Position numbers and translations under genes: made by a program. Below, piece by piece: positions 33,961 to 42,446 of a DNA stretch of 64,000 bases. This DNA is from Bacteroides graminisolvens DSM 19988 = JCM 15093 (GTDB taxonomy: Bacteria; Bacteroidota; Bacteroidia; Bacteroidales; Bacteroidaceae). The stretch lies in NCBI RefSeq assembly GCF_000428125.1, contig NZ_ATZI01000014.1:1-64000 (forward strand). The letters run 5' to 3'. Position 1 is the first letter of the stretch, and the number at the start of each line of letters is the position of its first letter. Under the pieces are notes generated by a model that was not told the origin of the DNA, searched no databases, and saw nothing but the letters and a program-made list of their open reading frames with translations.

Positions 33961-34064
33961 GTATCACCAAGTATCACCAATCTCGTAAAATACTGAAAAT
34001 AAGACTGTTACGTGTGACACTTGCCTAAAAAAAAGCCTCACCAAGTATCACCAAGTATCACCAA
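33961..34064. repeat. 10-bp tandem repeats GTATCACCAA in two clusters
   Basis: A perfect tandem pair lies at 33961-33970 and 33971-33980. A second cluster has perfect copies at 34045-34054 and 34055-34064, preceded by a partial copy (CCTCACCAA, 34036-34044). The two clusters are about 55 bp apart. Same unit length and a related core (TATCACC versus TATCACT) as the repeats at 6665-6782. Confidence 0.8.
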
Positions 34065-34181
34065 CTTTTTTGCAGTGATTCCTTACAGTACAACACTAAT
34101 TAAATCTTTCACATAAAGGATTTCAATCAGCCTGCTTATGCGATTTATTTTGCAGGTGAGTAAATCTCGTCTCCACCCAGA

Positions 34182-34256
34182 TGTACGCAGTTTGTACACC
34201 CCCATGTACACGGCTTGTAGACCCGGGTGTATACTATCTGTACACCCGGGTGTACG
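34182..34256. repeat. Helically phased array of TGTA motifs, 23-bp unit
   Basis: TGTA starts at 34182, 34193, 34205, 34216, 34228, 34239 and 34251, giving spacings of 11, 12, 11, 12, 11 and 12 bp. The underlying unit is 23 bp with two half-sites (TGTAnnC... then TGTAnACCC). It includes the perfect 16-bp palindrome GTACACCCGGGTGTAC at 34240-34255. The remainder of the 33856-34439 gap is AT-rich with no coding sequence that I can see. Confidence 0.8.
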
Positions 34257-34439
34257 GAAAGTTCTGCAACGAGCTTTATTAGAACTCTTTGTTTTGCGAA
34301 GAAAATGACCCACTTTTGAATGATTCACCCCGTTTTTTATAAAAAAAGAGCATAAACTGAAAATTTTATCCTTTGAAAGCTTTGTTTTCAAATATTAATA
34401 CTTACATTTAAACCTTCTAATCTTAAGAATACTTATTAT

Positions 34440-36455
34440 ATGAACAAAACAATCTGTTTACAAAAGGCTATTGCGCTGCTAGTCCTCATTCAATGCTGCA
34501 CAGCAATAGCCGCACAAGAACTAAGTACCAAATTTGGTAAAGTAACTAACGACGAACTGCTCATGAGTTCTTATAGCAATGACAGCACAGCCAGTGCCGT
34601 TGTATTGTACAAAAAAGGAAGGACGCTCTACGAGTACATCGGCAACAAGTTTCGCATCTGTTATAACATTGAAAACAAAACAAAGATTTTAAAGAGTGAC
34701 GGAACGAGCTATGCCAACGTAATCATACCTTATTATGATAGCAATAAAAATACCATGAAAGAGGTGGTGATTGACATTGATGCTTTTTCCTATAATCTGG
34801 AAAACGGCAAAGAGGTTAAAACCAAGATGAAGAAAGAATACATATTCAAAGAAAGGGTCAGCGATAAGTACATGCAGGTAAAGTTCTCAATTCCCAACGT
34901 GAAAGCAGGTAGCGTCATTGAATATAAATACAAGGTACTGTCGGACTTTTACTACCAGTTACCCACATGGGTTATGCAAGGCGAACTGCCGGTTGTTTAC
35001 AATGAGTACGACATTACCATTCCGCAGTACTTTAAATTCAACATGGAGATGCGTGGTTCCGACCAGATTGAAACCACCGACGAATCTGTGCCGGTAACGT
35101 ATACCGTTCAGGGTGGAGCCGCTTATCAAGCCGAGCCCGTACACGCTACCGCCCGCAACATTATATTTGTAGGTAAAAATCTGCCCGCTATTAAAGACGA
35201 CTCGCAAGTTTGGTGCGCAGACGATTACAAAGCTCAAATTATCTTTGAACTGTTGGGGCTCGACTTCCCGGGATCTGTTTACCAGCCCTTCACCACTACT
35301 TGGGAGAAGATTGATGAACTGTTGCTGGAAGACGAGGAATTTGGTGGTTTATTAAAACTCAAAAACCCCTTCAGGGAAGAAATGAGAAGTCTGAATCTCA
35401 TGCAAATGAGCACCAAAGATAAAATTGCAGCCATCTTCTGCCTGCTAAAGAAGAAGATTGCCTGGAACGAAAATTACGCCTTGTATGGAAAGGACATCTC
35501 TAAGGTTATCAAAACCGGATCGGGCAGTAATGCCGATATCAATTTCATTTTGATGAGTATGCTTCGCGAAGTAGGCGTTGCATGCGACCCGCTTGTGATG
35601 AGCGCCCGAGACAGAGGTGTTCTGCCGTATACACACCCCTCTATTCAGAAACTAAACACCTTTGTTGTGGCCGCACAAGAGACTGATAGCACCAAGGTTT
35701 TCCTCGACGGATCCATCACTTGCGGCTATCTCAATGTGCTACCGCCCATATTGTTGGTCGACAGGGCACGTTTAGTTAGTGCAACCAATAACCAAACAAA
35801 GTGGTTTGCACTAAACAGAGTTTGCGAAAGTCAGGTACGCGCCCTGATCAGCGCCACAATCATGCCCGATGGCAGTATTGTAGGCGAACGCAACACCGTT
35901 TACAGCGGACAATTTGCCGGTCGGCACCGCAAACGGATGAATGCCGCCAAAGACAGTACCGCCTTCATAACCGATTTGGAAACCGAAGATGACTTCAAGA
36001 TTCTCCAATACCAACAAGACAGTAAGGAGGATTTCAATTCGCAGATCAAAGAAAAGATTTCATTCACCAAACAAGCGTCCGCAACCGATGAATATATCTA
36101 CATAAACCCAATGGTATTTAAGCACATCAGCACCAACCCTTATATGCAAGAAAACCGCAAGTTACCGGTGGAAATGCCCTATCCATACTCTTTAAGAATC
36201 TCAAATTCACTAACTATTCCCGAAGGCTATCAGGTAGAAGAGCTGCCCAAGCAAGTGCAATTCAGCATGGATAATGAAGGGGGTACCTGTCGTTATCTGG
36301 TGCAGGTAGTGGACAATCGTATTCTGATGACTTATATATTTAGCATGAACAGAATATTCTTCGCAGCCGAGGAGTACAATTTCTTAAAAGAATTCTGGGG
36401 CACAATAGTCAACAAGAACAATGAGATGATCGTTTTAAAGAAAAAAACACTGTAA
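34440..36455 (+). CDS. DUF3857 protein with a transglutaminase-fold domain lacking catalytic residues
   Basis: The 671-residue exported protein has a signal peptide MNKTICLQKAIALLVLIQCC to about residue 25. Residues about 60-245 are the DUF3857 beta domain (KAGSVIEYKYKVLSDFYYQLPTWVMQ). Residues about 320-450 are a transglutaminase-like domain. Aligned to the next gene's active site, the nucleophile position is Asn364 (TGSGSNADINFIL) and the His position is Thr407 (KLNTFVV), so it is probably catalytically dead. The C-terminal 170 residues form a beta domain. It is followed 9 bp later by a paralogue with an intact site. The pair may form a secreted or periplasmic complex; function unknown. Confidence 0.8.
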   Translation: MNKTICLQKAIALLVLIQCCTAIAAQELSTKFGKVTNDELLMSSYSNDSTASAVVLYKKGRTLYEYIGNKFRICYNIENKTKILKSDGTSYANVIIPYYDSNKNTMKEVVIDIDAFSYNLENGKEVKTKMKKEYIFKERVSDKYMQVKFSIPNVKAGSVIEYKYKVLSDFYYQLPTWVMQGELPVVYNEYDITIPQYFKFNMEMRGSDQIETTDESVPVTYTVQGGAAYQAEPVHATARNIIFVGKNLPAIKDDSQVWCADDYKAQIIFELLGLDFPGSVYQPFTTTWEKIDELLLEDEEFGGLLKLKNPFREEMRSLNLMQMSTKDKIAAIFCLLKKKIAWNENYALYGKDISKVIKTGSGSNADINFILMSMLREVGVACDPLVMSARDRGVLPYTHPSIQKLNTFVVAAQETDSTKVFLDGSITCGYLNVLPPILLVDRARLVSATNNQTKWFALNRVCESQVRALISATIMPDGSIVGERNTVYSGQFAGRHRKRMNAAKDSTAFITDLETEDDFKILQYQQDSKEDFNSQIKEKISFTKQASATDEYIYINPMVFKHISTNPYMQENRKLPVEMPYPYSLRISNSLTIPEGYQVEELPKQVQFSMDNEGGTCRYLVQVVDNRILMTYIFSMNRIFFAAEEYNFLKEFWGTIVNKNNEMIVLKKKTL

Positions 36456-36464
36456 AGAAAGAGT

Positions 36465-38348
36465 ATGAATAAACGCCTTGCCATCTTTGGGCTTTTATGG
36501 ATTTGTTTTTCCGTAAAAGCTCAAATAAAAACATCTTTTCCGGCCGAGATAACCGAAAAAGCCTATGCCGTTGTACAGAGTAATGAAATTGATTTTATAT
36601 GTGAATCGGCAACAAACGCTCTCAAAAAAGAGAACTATACCGTTACCGTTCTTGACGAGAAAGGAAAAGAGGCTGCGCATTTTCTGTGTATGTGCGATCA
36701 GTTTAGTTCACTGAATAAATTCTCCGGAGAGGTTTACGACCGGACAGGCAATCTGATACGGAAAATCAAAAAGTCCGAGTTAAAGATGTCTGAATATTCA
36801 TCGGGACTTACCACCGATGATTACATGTATTTCTTTGAATGTAATATAGGTCAGTATCCCTATACCGTAAAGTATGAATGGGAAATAAAGTATAAAAACG
36901 GATTAATTAGCTTTCCGCCATTTGCACCGCAGAGTCGGTTTAACCTATCGGTTGTGGAGGCCAACTACCGCCTGCACGTGCCCGCCGAGGTTACATACCG
37001 TACCAAAATATTGAATTCAGGCAATAAGTTTCAATCCAAAACAACTCCTAAAGGGGCTACATACAGCGAAATTTCTTTTAAGAACCTCAAAGCTATTGAG
37101 AAAGAATTATACGGAGCGCCACTGGAAGCATTGATTCCCATTGTTTACCTCGGTCCCGACAACTTTATATTCGACGGTAGCCAAGGTGACATGAGCACTT
37201 GGAAGTCATACGGCAACTGGCAATATGCTTTGCTGAAAGACAGAGACATACTGCCTCCCGAGTTGAAAGAAAAAATTCACCAGTTAACATCCGGCTGCAA
37301 CAGTGAAAAGGAAAAAGTGAAAGTGCTTTATGATTACCTGGCGGCCAACACCCGGTATGTAAGCATACAGTTGGGAATTGGCGGTTTGCAGCCAACTCCC
37401 GCAACCAACGTTTACAAAACCGGATTTGGTGACTGCAAAGCACTATCCAACTACCTCAAAGCCATGCTCCAAGAAGTGGGTATTAACTCTAATTACACTG
37501 TAATAAGTACTGATAGGGTAAAGCTTTTGAAGGATTTTGCAAGTGTGGGACAGATGAATCACGTCATCCTGCAAGTACCTCTGAAAGAAGAAACCCTTTG
37601 GCTGGAGTGCACCAATGCCCAACTGCCCTTGGGATACATCCATCGTGACATTGCCGGGCATGATGCTATTCTGATCAAAGAGAACGGAGGTGAGTTATGC
37701 ACTTTACCTTCCTATCCCGACTCTGTGAATACGCAAATACGTACCGCACAAATTACGCTCGATAATAATGGAAAAGCGCACATCCAGACAACACAAAAGT
37801 GCGACTTGTTTCAATATGAGCACCTGTCAGCCATTACGCACATGCAACCCGATGAACAGAAAGATTTGTTACGTTCACAAATCAGACTGACACAAGCCAG
37901 TGTCAACAACATATCCATTCAGGAAAGCAAGCGGGCTAATCCGCAAATAGATGTTCAGTTTCAAACCGAATGCCAGCAATTTGGAAATAAAACGGGCAAC
38001 AGATTATTCATTCCGGCCAACCTTTTCCGAAACTATTTCACTGTTCCCAAACAAGAAAAACGCACCAGTGACATATACATCAAATACGGATATGCTGACA
38101 CCGACAGTGTGCTTATTACACTACCCGAAGGTTTCGTACTGGAGGCAATGCCCAAACCCACATCCGTCAGTTGCCGATTCGGCTCTTTCGAATCATCTAT
38201 CGAAAACAAAGGTACACAGATATGCGTACGACAAAGATTGTTTCTAAAAAAAGGGAAATTCCCGGCCAATACATACGAAGAGTTCGCTAACTTTGCCCAA
38301 ACAATATCCGACCTTTATGGAGGAAGGATTGTTTTAAAGAAGGAATAA
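36465..38348 (+). CDS. DUF3857/transglutaminase-like protein with intact active site
   Basis: The 627-residue exported protein has signal peptide MNKRLAIFGLLWICFSVKAQ. A DUF3857 domain lies at about residues 45-230 (KYEWEIKYKNGLISFPPFAPQ). The transglutaminase-like domain at about 285-400 has Cys324 in TGFGDCKALSNYLKAML and His366 in QMNHVIL, followed by LECTN, giving a plausible Cys-His-Asp/Glu triad. A beta-rich C-terminal domain completes it. It is probably periplasmic. The second gene of a pair with the inactive paralogue 9 bp upstream; hemolysin III follows 18 bp downstream. Confidence 0.82.
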   Translation: MNKRLAIFGLLWICFSVKAQIKTSFPAEITEKAYAVVQSNEIDFICESATNALKKENYTVTVLDEKGKEAAHFLCMCDQFSSLNKFSGEVYDRTGNLIRKIKKSELKMSEYSSGLTTDDYMYFFECNIGQYPYTVKYEWEIKYKNGLISFPPFAPQSRFNLSVVEANYRLHVPAEVTYRTKILNSGNKFQSKTTPKGATYSEISFKNLKAIEKELYGAPLEALIPIVYLGPDNFIFDGSQGDMSTWKSYGNWQYALLKDRDILPPELKEKIHQLTSGCNSEKEKVKVLYDYLAANTRYVSIQLGIGGLQPTPATNVYKTGFGDCKALSNYLKAMLQEVGINSNYTVISTDRVKLLKDFASVGQMNHVILQVPLKEETLWLECTNAQLPLGYIHRDIAGHDAILIKENGGELCTLPSYPDSVNTQIRTAQITLDNNGKAHIQTTQKCDLFQYEHLSAITHMQPDEQKDLLRSQIRLTQASVNNISIQESKRANPQIDVQFQTECQQFGNKTGNRLFIPANLFRNYFTVPKQEKRTSDIYIKYGYADTDSVLITLPEGFVLEAMPKPTSVSCRFGSFESSIENKGTQICVRQRLFLKKGKFPANTYEEFANFAQTISDLYGGRIVLKKE

Positions 38349-38366
38349 AACGTTCAAACTCTTCAA

Positions 38367-39017
38367 ATGACAACAAAAAGATATACTGCCGGCGAAGAGC
38401 TGGCCAACAGCATCTCCCATGGAGTAGGCATATTCATGGGACTGATTGCTGGTTATTTCTTATTACACAAAGCGGAGAACAGCTCTGACTCTTGGGCCTC
38501 CGCTTGTGTCACCACCTATTTATTCGGAATGCTGGCTTCTTATATTACCTCCACGCTGTACCACAGCAGTGATCCGGGAAAACGAAGAGATTTGCTTCGC
38601 AAGGCAGATCATGCGGCCATTTACTGGCACATTGCCGGCACGTACACGCCTTTCACTTTACTGGTACTGCGCGATGCAGGTTATTGGGGCTGGGGCGTCT
38701 TCACATTCGTGTGGTTGGCTTGCTTGGCCGGCACCCTGCTTAGCTTCAGAAAATTAAAAGAACACAGTCACCTGGAAACGATCTGTTTCGTAACAATGGG
38801 ATCCGCCATATTAGTGGCACTCAAACCCCTGTCGGACTCACTGGAAACCATTCACTCCATGGCGGCACTCTGGTGGCTCATCGGCGGCGGGGTTTCTTAT
38901 ATCATAGGAGCCTTGTTTTATTCACTCCGCAAAGTGAAGTACATGCATTTTGTTTTTCACCTCTTTATTTTGCTGGGAAGTGTATGCCACATCTTAGCTA
39001 TTTGGAAAATTTTATAA
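38367..39017 (+). CDS. Hemolysin III family (PAQR/YqfA-type) membrane protein
   Basis: A 216-residue protein with seven TM helices. Signature residues of the family are ELANSISHGVGIFMGL at the N-terminus, LYHSSDPGKRR after TM2, HIAGTYTPF before TM4, and the C-terminal HFVFHLFILLGSVCHILAIW with the conserved His residues that bind zinc in PAQR-fold hydrolases. It lies in the inner membrane. Physiological role in bacteria is unsettled; the hemolysin name is historical. It is the last gene of the rightward trio that starts at 34440. Confidence 0.9.
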   Translation: MTTKRYTAGEELANSISHGVGIFMGLIAGYFLLHKAENSSDSWASACVTTYLFGMLASYITSTLYHSSDPGKRRDLLRKADHAAIYWHIAGTYTPFTLLVLRDAGYWGWGVFTFVWLACLAGTLLSFRKLKEHSHLETICFVTMGSAILVALKPLSDSLETIHSMAALWWLIGGGVSYIIGALFYSLRKVKYMHFVFHLFILLGSVCHILAIWKIL

Positions 39018-39026
39018 GCCAAAACT

Positions 39027-39061
39027 TTATCAAAGTTTTCCAAAACGGAAAACTTTGATAA
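39027..39061 (+). terminator. Long perfect hairpin after the hemolysin III gene
   Basis: TTATCAAAGTTTTCC (39027-39041) and its exact complement (39047-39061) form a 15-bp stem with a 5-nt loop. It lacks a following T-run, so factor-independent termination is not certain. Confidence 0.5.
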
Positions 39062-39138
39062 TCAGGCACAAAGAAAAATTATCCGTTTCCGGTTTCAATT
39101 TTAACACTCACTGCGCTACAAGATATTGCAATAAGCAT

Positions 39139-39146
39139 TACCTTTG
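39139..39146 (+). promoter_or_regulatory. -7 promoter element of the nrdDG leader
   Basis: TACCTTTG matches TAnnTTTG and would start the transcript at about 39152, just before the cobalamin riboswitch. Confidence 0.55.
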
Positions 39147-39149
39147 TAA

Positions 39150-39312
39150 CAGTTCTGGTACTAAAAAGAGGTTTAGTAAAAGGGAATGCCGTGTAAATCG
39201 GCAACAGTACCCGCTGCTGTAATTCTCTGTGAATCTGAGACATACATGCCACTGTATCTATTTAATATGGGAAGGCGTTTCAGAGGAGAGATAAGTCAGA
39301 AGACCTGCCAAA
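39150..39312 (+). ncRNA. Cobalamin (B12) riboswitch
   Basis: Conserved core elements appear in order: AAAGGGAATGCCGTG (starting about 39179), AACAGTACCCGCTGCTGT (about 39203-39220), GCCACTG (39248-39254), GGGAAGGC (39269-39276), and the B12 box AGTCAGAAGACCTGCC (39294-39309). A GGT near 39170 can pair with the ACC of the box to close the core. The remaining leader to 39516 (about 205 nt) is the expected expression platform; I could not resolve its switching helix. It precedes nrdD, so it should lower nrdDG expression when adenosylcobalamin is plentiful. Confidence 0.88.
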
Positions 39313-39516
39313 ACAATCATGGAATATTTACGCTTTCGGGAGTTAAAGCCAGTGAAGTTCTTCGTCAATGCTCATGCACATTGAACAAACAAGAGAATGA
39401 TGTGTCACAACTCATCCTGTTTGGTATGCACAAGCATCACCTTACTGCCTCACTACCCCACAGCGTAATCATACTCCTGAGAGTAAAAAGATTACTTATT
39501 TATTAAAGCATAAGTT

Positions 39517-41904
39517 ATGAATTACGCTGAGATTTCTATCGTTAAAAGAGATGGGAAAAAAGAAGATTTTTCCATCAGCAAAATTAAAAACGCAATCACC
39601 AAAGCGTTCAATGCCACGGGCATAACGAACGAAGACAAACTGATTGCTGATATTACCATGCAGGTAATTGCCCATTTTACATCTTCCACAATCTCTGTCG
39701 AAGCGATTCAGGATCTGGTAGAAAAGGAGCTCATGAAGGTTCGTCCCGAAGTTGCCAAGAAGTATATTATTTACAGAGAATGGCGAAACACAGAACGTGA
39801 CAAGAAAACTCAGATGAAGCATATCATGGATGGCATTGTGGCCATCGACAAAAACGATATCAACCTGAGCAATGCCAACATGTCGAGCCACACTCCCGCC
39901 GGACAAATGATGACGTTTGCCTCGGAGGTGACCAAAGATTATACATACCGCTACCTATTGCCCAAACGTTTTGCTGAAGCGCATCAGTTGGGCGACATAC
40001 ACATTCATGACCTCGACTACTATCCAACCAAGACTACTACTTGCATACAGTATGATATGGATGATTTGTTTGAACGGGGTTTTCGCACTAAAAACGGAAG
40101 CATACGAACTCCGCAAAGCATACAGAGTTACGCCACACTGGCAACCATCATCTTCCAGACAAATCAAAACGAGCAACACGGCGGACAAGCCATTCCGGCT
40201 TTTGACTTCTTTATGGCCAAAGGGGTTTACAAGTCTTTCATTAAGCATTTAATGTCGGGTATAGACTTTTACATCAGTCTGCTAACCAACCATACGCAGC
40301 ATGCTGAGATAAAGGAATGTGTATCGCAACATGTATCTTCAATAGATACCGATTCGGTAGGACGCCTCAAGCTGTGCCAGGCATTGGCCGACGCAGGAGT
40401 CACCATTGAGTTACCGGCCATGAATATGATTTTTGATAAAGCATACGCCCAAACACGCAAAGACACGCATCAGGCAATGGAGGGATTTATTCATAACCTC
40501 AATACCATGCATTCACGCGGGGGTAATCAGGTGGTATTTAGCTCCATCAATTACGGCACAGATACATCGGCCGAAGGTCGCATGGTTATTGAAGAACTAT
40601 TGAAAGCAACAACGGAAGGGCTGGGCAGTCGAGGCGAGATTCCTGTATTCCCGATACAGATATTCAAAGTAAAAGACGGAGTTTCTTACTCTGATGAGGA
40701 TTACAAACGGGCCATGGAGAATTTTGAAGAAGCTATCGACGGTAACATGCAGTTTAATGCGCGTAACTTTGACTTGTTCTTGAAAGCATGCCGCACAACG
40801 GCTAAAGCTCTTTTCCCTAATTTCATGTTCCTGGATACTCCTTATAACACAAACGATAAGTGGCAAGCCAACGATCCCAAACGCTACCGTTATGAACTAG
40901 CCACTATGGGATGTCGCACGCGCGTTTATGAAAATATAGCAGGAGAAAAGTCTTCTCTCGGACGTGGAAACTTATCGTTTACAACCATCAACATGCCCAG
41001 ACTTGCTATGGAGGCACGGATCAAAGCCGAAAACATGGAAGAGAGCGGCAACAAAGATGCGATCGAGCAAAAAGCAAAAGAATACTTTATCGAATCGGTG
41101 CGTCAAATGAGTTGCCTGGTTGCCGACCAGCTCTACACGCGTTACCAATATCAACGCACCGCCTTGTCTCGTCAGTTTCCGTTCATGATGGGCAATGATG
41201 TATGGAAAGGCGGAGCTGCACTGGAACCTAATGAAGAAGTGGGCGACGTGCTGCGTAGCGGAACACTGGGAATTGGTTTCATTGGCGGACACAATGCCAT
41301 GATGGCGCTTTACGGTGCAGGACACGGACACAACACCCAAGCATGGAATACGCTGTATGAAGCGGTACAAGAAATCAATAAAGTTGCCGAGGAATACAAA
41401 GCCAAGTATCAACTCAATTACTCTGTATTAGCCACTCCGGCCGAAGGCTTATCGGGCCGGTTTACCCGAATTGACCGACGAAAATACGGAATTATTCCGG
41501 GGGTAACCGATAAGGATTATTATGTAAACTCTTTCCATGTAGATGTTAAGGAGCCTATCAGCATCATGGATAAGGTAAAGTGCGAGGCGCCTTTCCACGC
41601 CATCACCAAGGGAGGACACATAACCTATGTGGAGCTGGACGGTGAAGCACAGAAAAATATAAAAGCCGTAGCCAAAATCGTAAAAGTAATGCACGATGAA
41701 GGCATTGGTTACGGTTCCATCAATCATCCGGTAGATACCTGTCATGCGTGCGGATACAAAGGCGTTATATACGATAAATGTCCTGTCTGCCAAAGTGAGA
41801 ACATTCTGCGTATGCGGCGCATTACGGGCTACCTGACCGGTGATTTGAATTCATGGAATTCGGCCAAGCGTGCGGAAGAGAAAGACAGGGTTAAACATCA
41901 TTAA
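39517..41904 (+). CDS. nrdD: Anaerobic (class III) ribonucleoside-triphosphate reductase
   Basis: The 795-residue protein makes dNTPs from NTPs without oxygen, using a glycyl radical. Residues about 5-95 form an ATP-cone allosteric domain ([23 protein letters not shown]). The barrel carries [21 protein letters not shown]. The C-terminus has the zinc site CHACGYKG...CPVCQ and the glycyl-radical region [21 protein letters not shown]. The radical is installed by NrdG, encoded 14 bp downstream. Its leader holds a cobalamin riboswitch. Confidence 0.95.
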   Translation: MNYAEISIVKRDGKKEDFSISKIKNAITKAFNATGITNEDKLIADITMQVIAHFTSSTISVEAIQDLVEKELMKVRPEVAKKYIIYREWRNTERDKKTQMKHIMDGIVAIDKNDINLSNANMSSHTPAGQMMTFASEVTKDYTYRYLLPKRFAEAHQLGDIHIHDLDYYPTKTTTCIQYDMDDLFERGFRTKNGSIRTPQSIQSYATLATIIFQTNQNEQHGGQAIPAFDFFMAKGVYKSFIKHLMSGIDFYISLLTNHTQHAEIKECVSQHVSSIDTDSVGRLKLCQALADAGVTIELPAMNMIFDKAYAQTRKDTHQAMEGFIHNLNTMHSRGGNQVVFSSINYGTDTSAEGRMVIEELLKATTEGLGSRGEIPVFPIQIFKVKDGVSYSDEDYKRAMENFEEAIDGNMQFNARNFDLFLKACRTTAKALFPNFMFLDTPYNTNDKWQANDPKRYRYELATMGCRTRVYENIAGEKSSLGRGNLSFTTINMPRLAMEARIKAENMEESGNKDAIEQKAKEYFIESVRQMSCLVADQLYTRYQYQRTALSRQFPFMMGNDVWKGGAALEPNEEVGDVLRSGTLGIGFIGGHNAMMALYGAGHGHNTQAWNTLYEAVQEINKVAEEYKAKYQLNYSVLATPAEGLSGRFTRIDRRKYGIIPGVTDKDYYVNSFHVDVKEPISIMDKVKCEAPFHAITKGGHITYVELDGEAQKNIKAVAKIVKVMHDEGIGYGSINHPVDTCHACGYKGVIYDKCPVCQSENILRMRRITGYLTGDLNSWNSAKRAEEKDRVKHH

Positions 41905-41918
41905 GCTGCATATCTTTT

Positions 41919-42380
41919 ATGTTGTATTTATTGCAGACTTATCCTGAAACCATTGTTGATGGCGAGGGCATCCGTTATGCTATTTATCTGGCCGGGTGCG
42001 CTCACCGTTGCCGTGGCTGTCACAATCCGGATAGTTGGAATCCGCAAGCCGGACAACCGTTGACGGAGGAGTTGACAGCAAATATCATTCGGGAAATCAA
42101 CGGCAATCCTTTATTAGACGGGGTTACCTTTTCGGGAGGAGACCCTTTTTACAATCCGGCTGCATTTCTTTCCCTTATACAAAGAGTCAAACAAGAAACG
42201 CAACAGAACATTTGGTGTTACACCGGTTACCGGATAGAGGAAATTGAGGCAAAAGAAAGTCTCTCGGTCCTATTACCGTATATTGATGTATTGATAGACG
42301 GTCGTTTTGAAGAGGCACTATATTCCCCTCATCTGAATTTCAGAGGAAGCAGCAATCAGCGCATCATCTGCTTAAAATAA
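41919..42380 (+). CDS. nrdG: Anaerobic ribonucleotide reductase activating protein (radical SAM)
   Basis: A 153-residue radical-SAM activase of typical length. The [4Fe-4S] motif [10 protein letters not shown] (CxxxCxxC) is near residues 27-36, followed by the SAM-binding GGDPF in [16 protein letters not shown]. It reduces SAM to form the glycyl radical on NrdD, its partner encoded directly upstream. Both genes should be on one transcript starting at the B12 riboswitch and ending at the hairpin at 42384. Confidence 0.95.
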   Translation: MLYLLQTYPETIVDGEGIRYAIYLAGCAHRCRGCHNPDSWNPQAGQPLTEELTANIIREINGNPLLDGVTFSGGDPFYNPAAFLSLIQRVKQETQQNIWCYTGYRIEEIEAKESLSVLLPYIDVLIDGRFEEALYSPHLNFRGSSNQRIICLK

Positions 42381-42383
42381 GAA

Positions 42384-42429
42384 AACCGTGCATCGAGAGT
42401 GTTTTAACACCTCCATGCACGGTTCTTTT
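42384..42429. terminator. Bidirectional intrinsic terminator
   Basis: AACCGTGCAT (42384-42393) pairs perfectly with ATGCACGGTT (42415-42424), followed by CTTTTT. It lies between convergent nrdG and rseP. Confidence 0.8.
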
Positions 42430-42446
42430 TATTCTGTCAGGCTCTA

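Noticed and set aside
34182..34256. CRISPR-like array
   Set aside because: Repeats are only 23 bp apart without unique spacers, and no cas genes are nearby; phased binding sites fit better.
39186..39506. 106-codon frame in the nrdD leader
   Set aside because: It lies over the cobalamin riboswitch and its composition follows the RNA elements, so it is not a gene.
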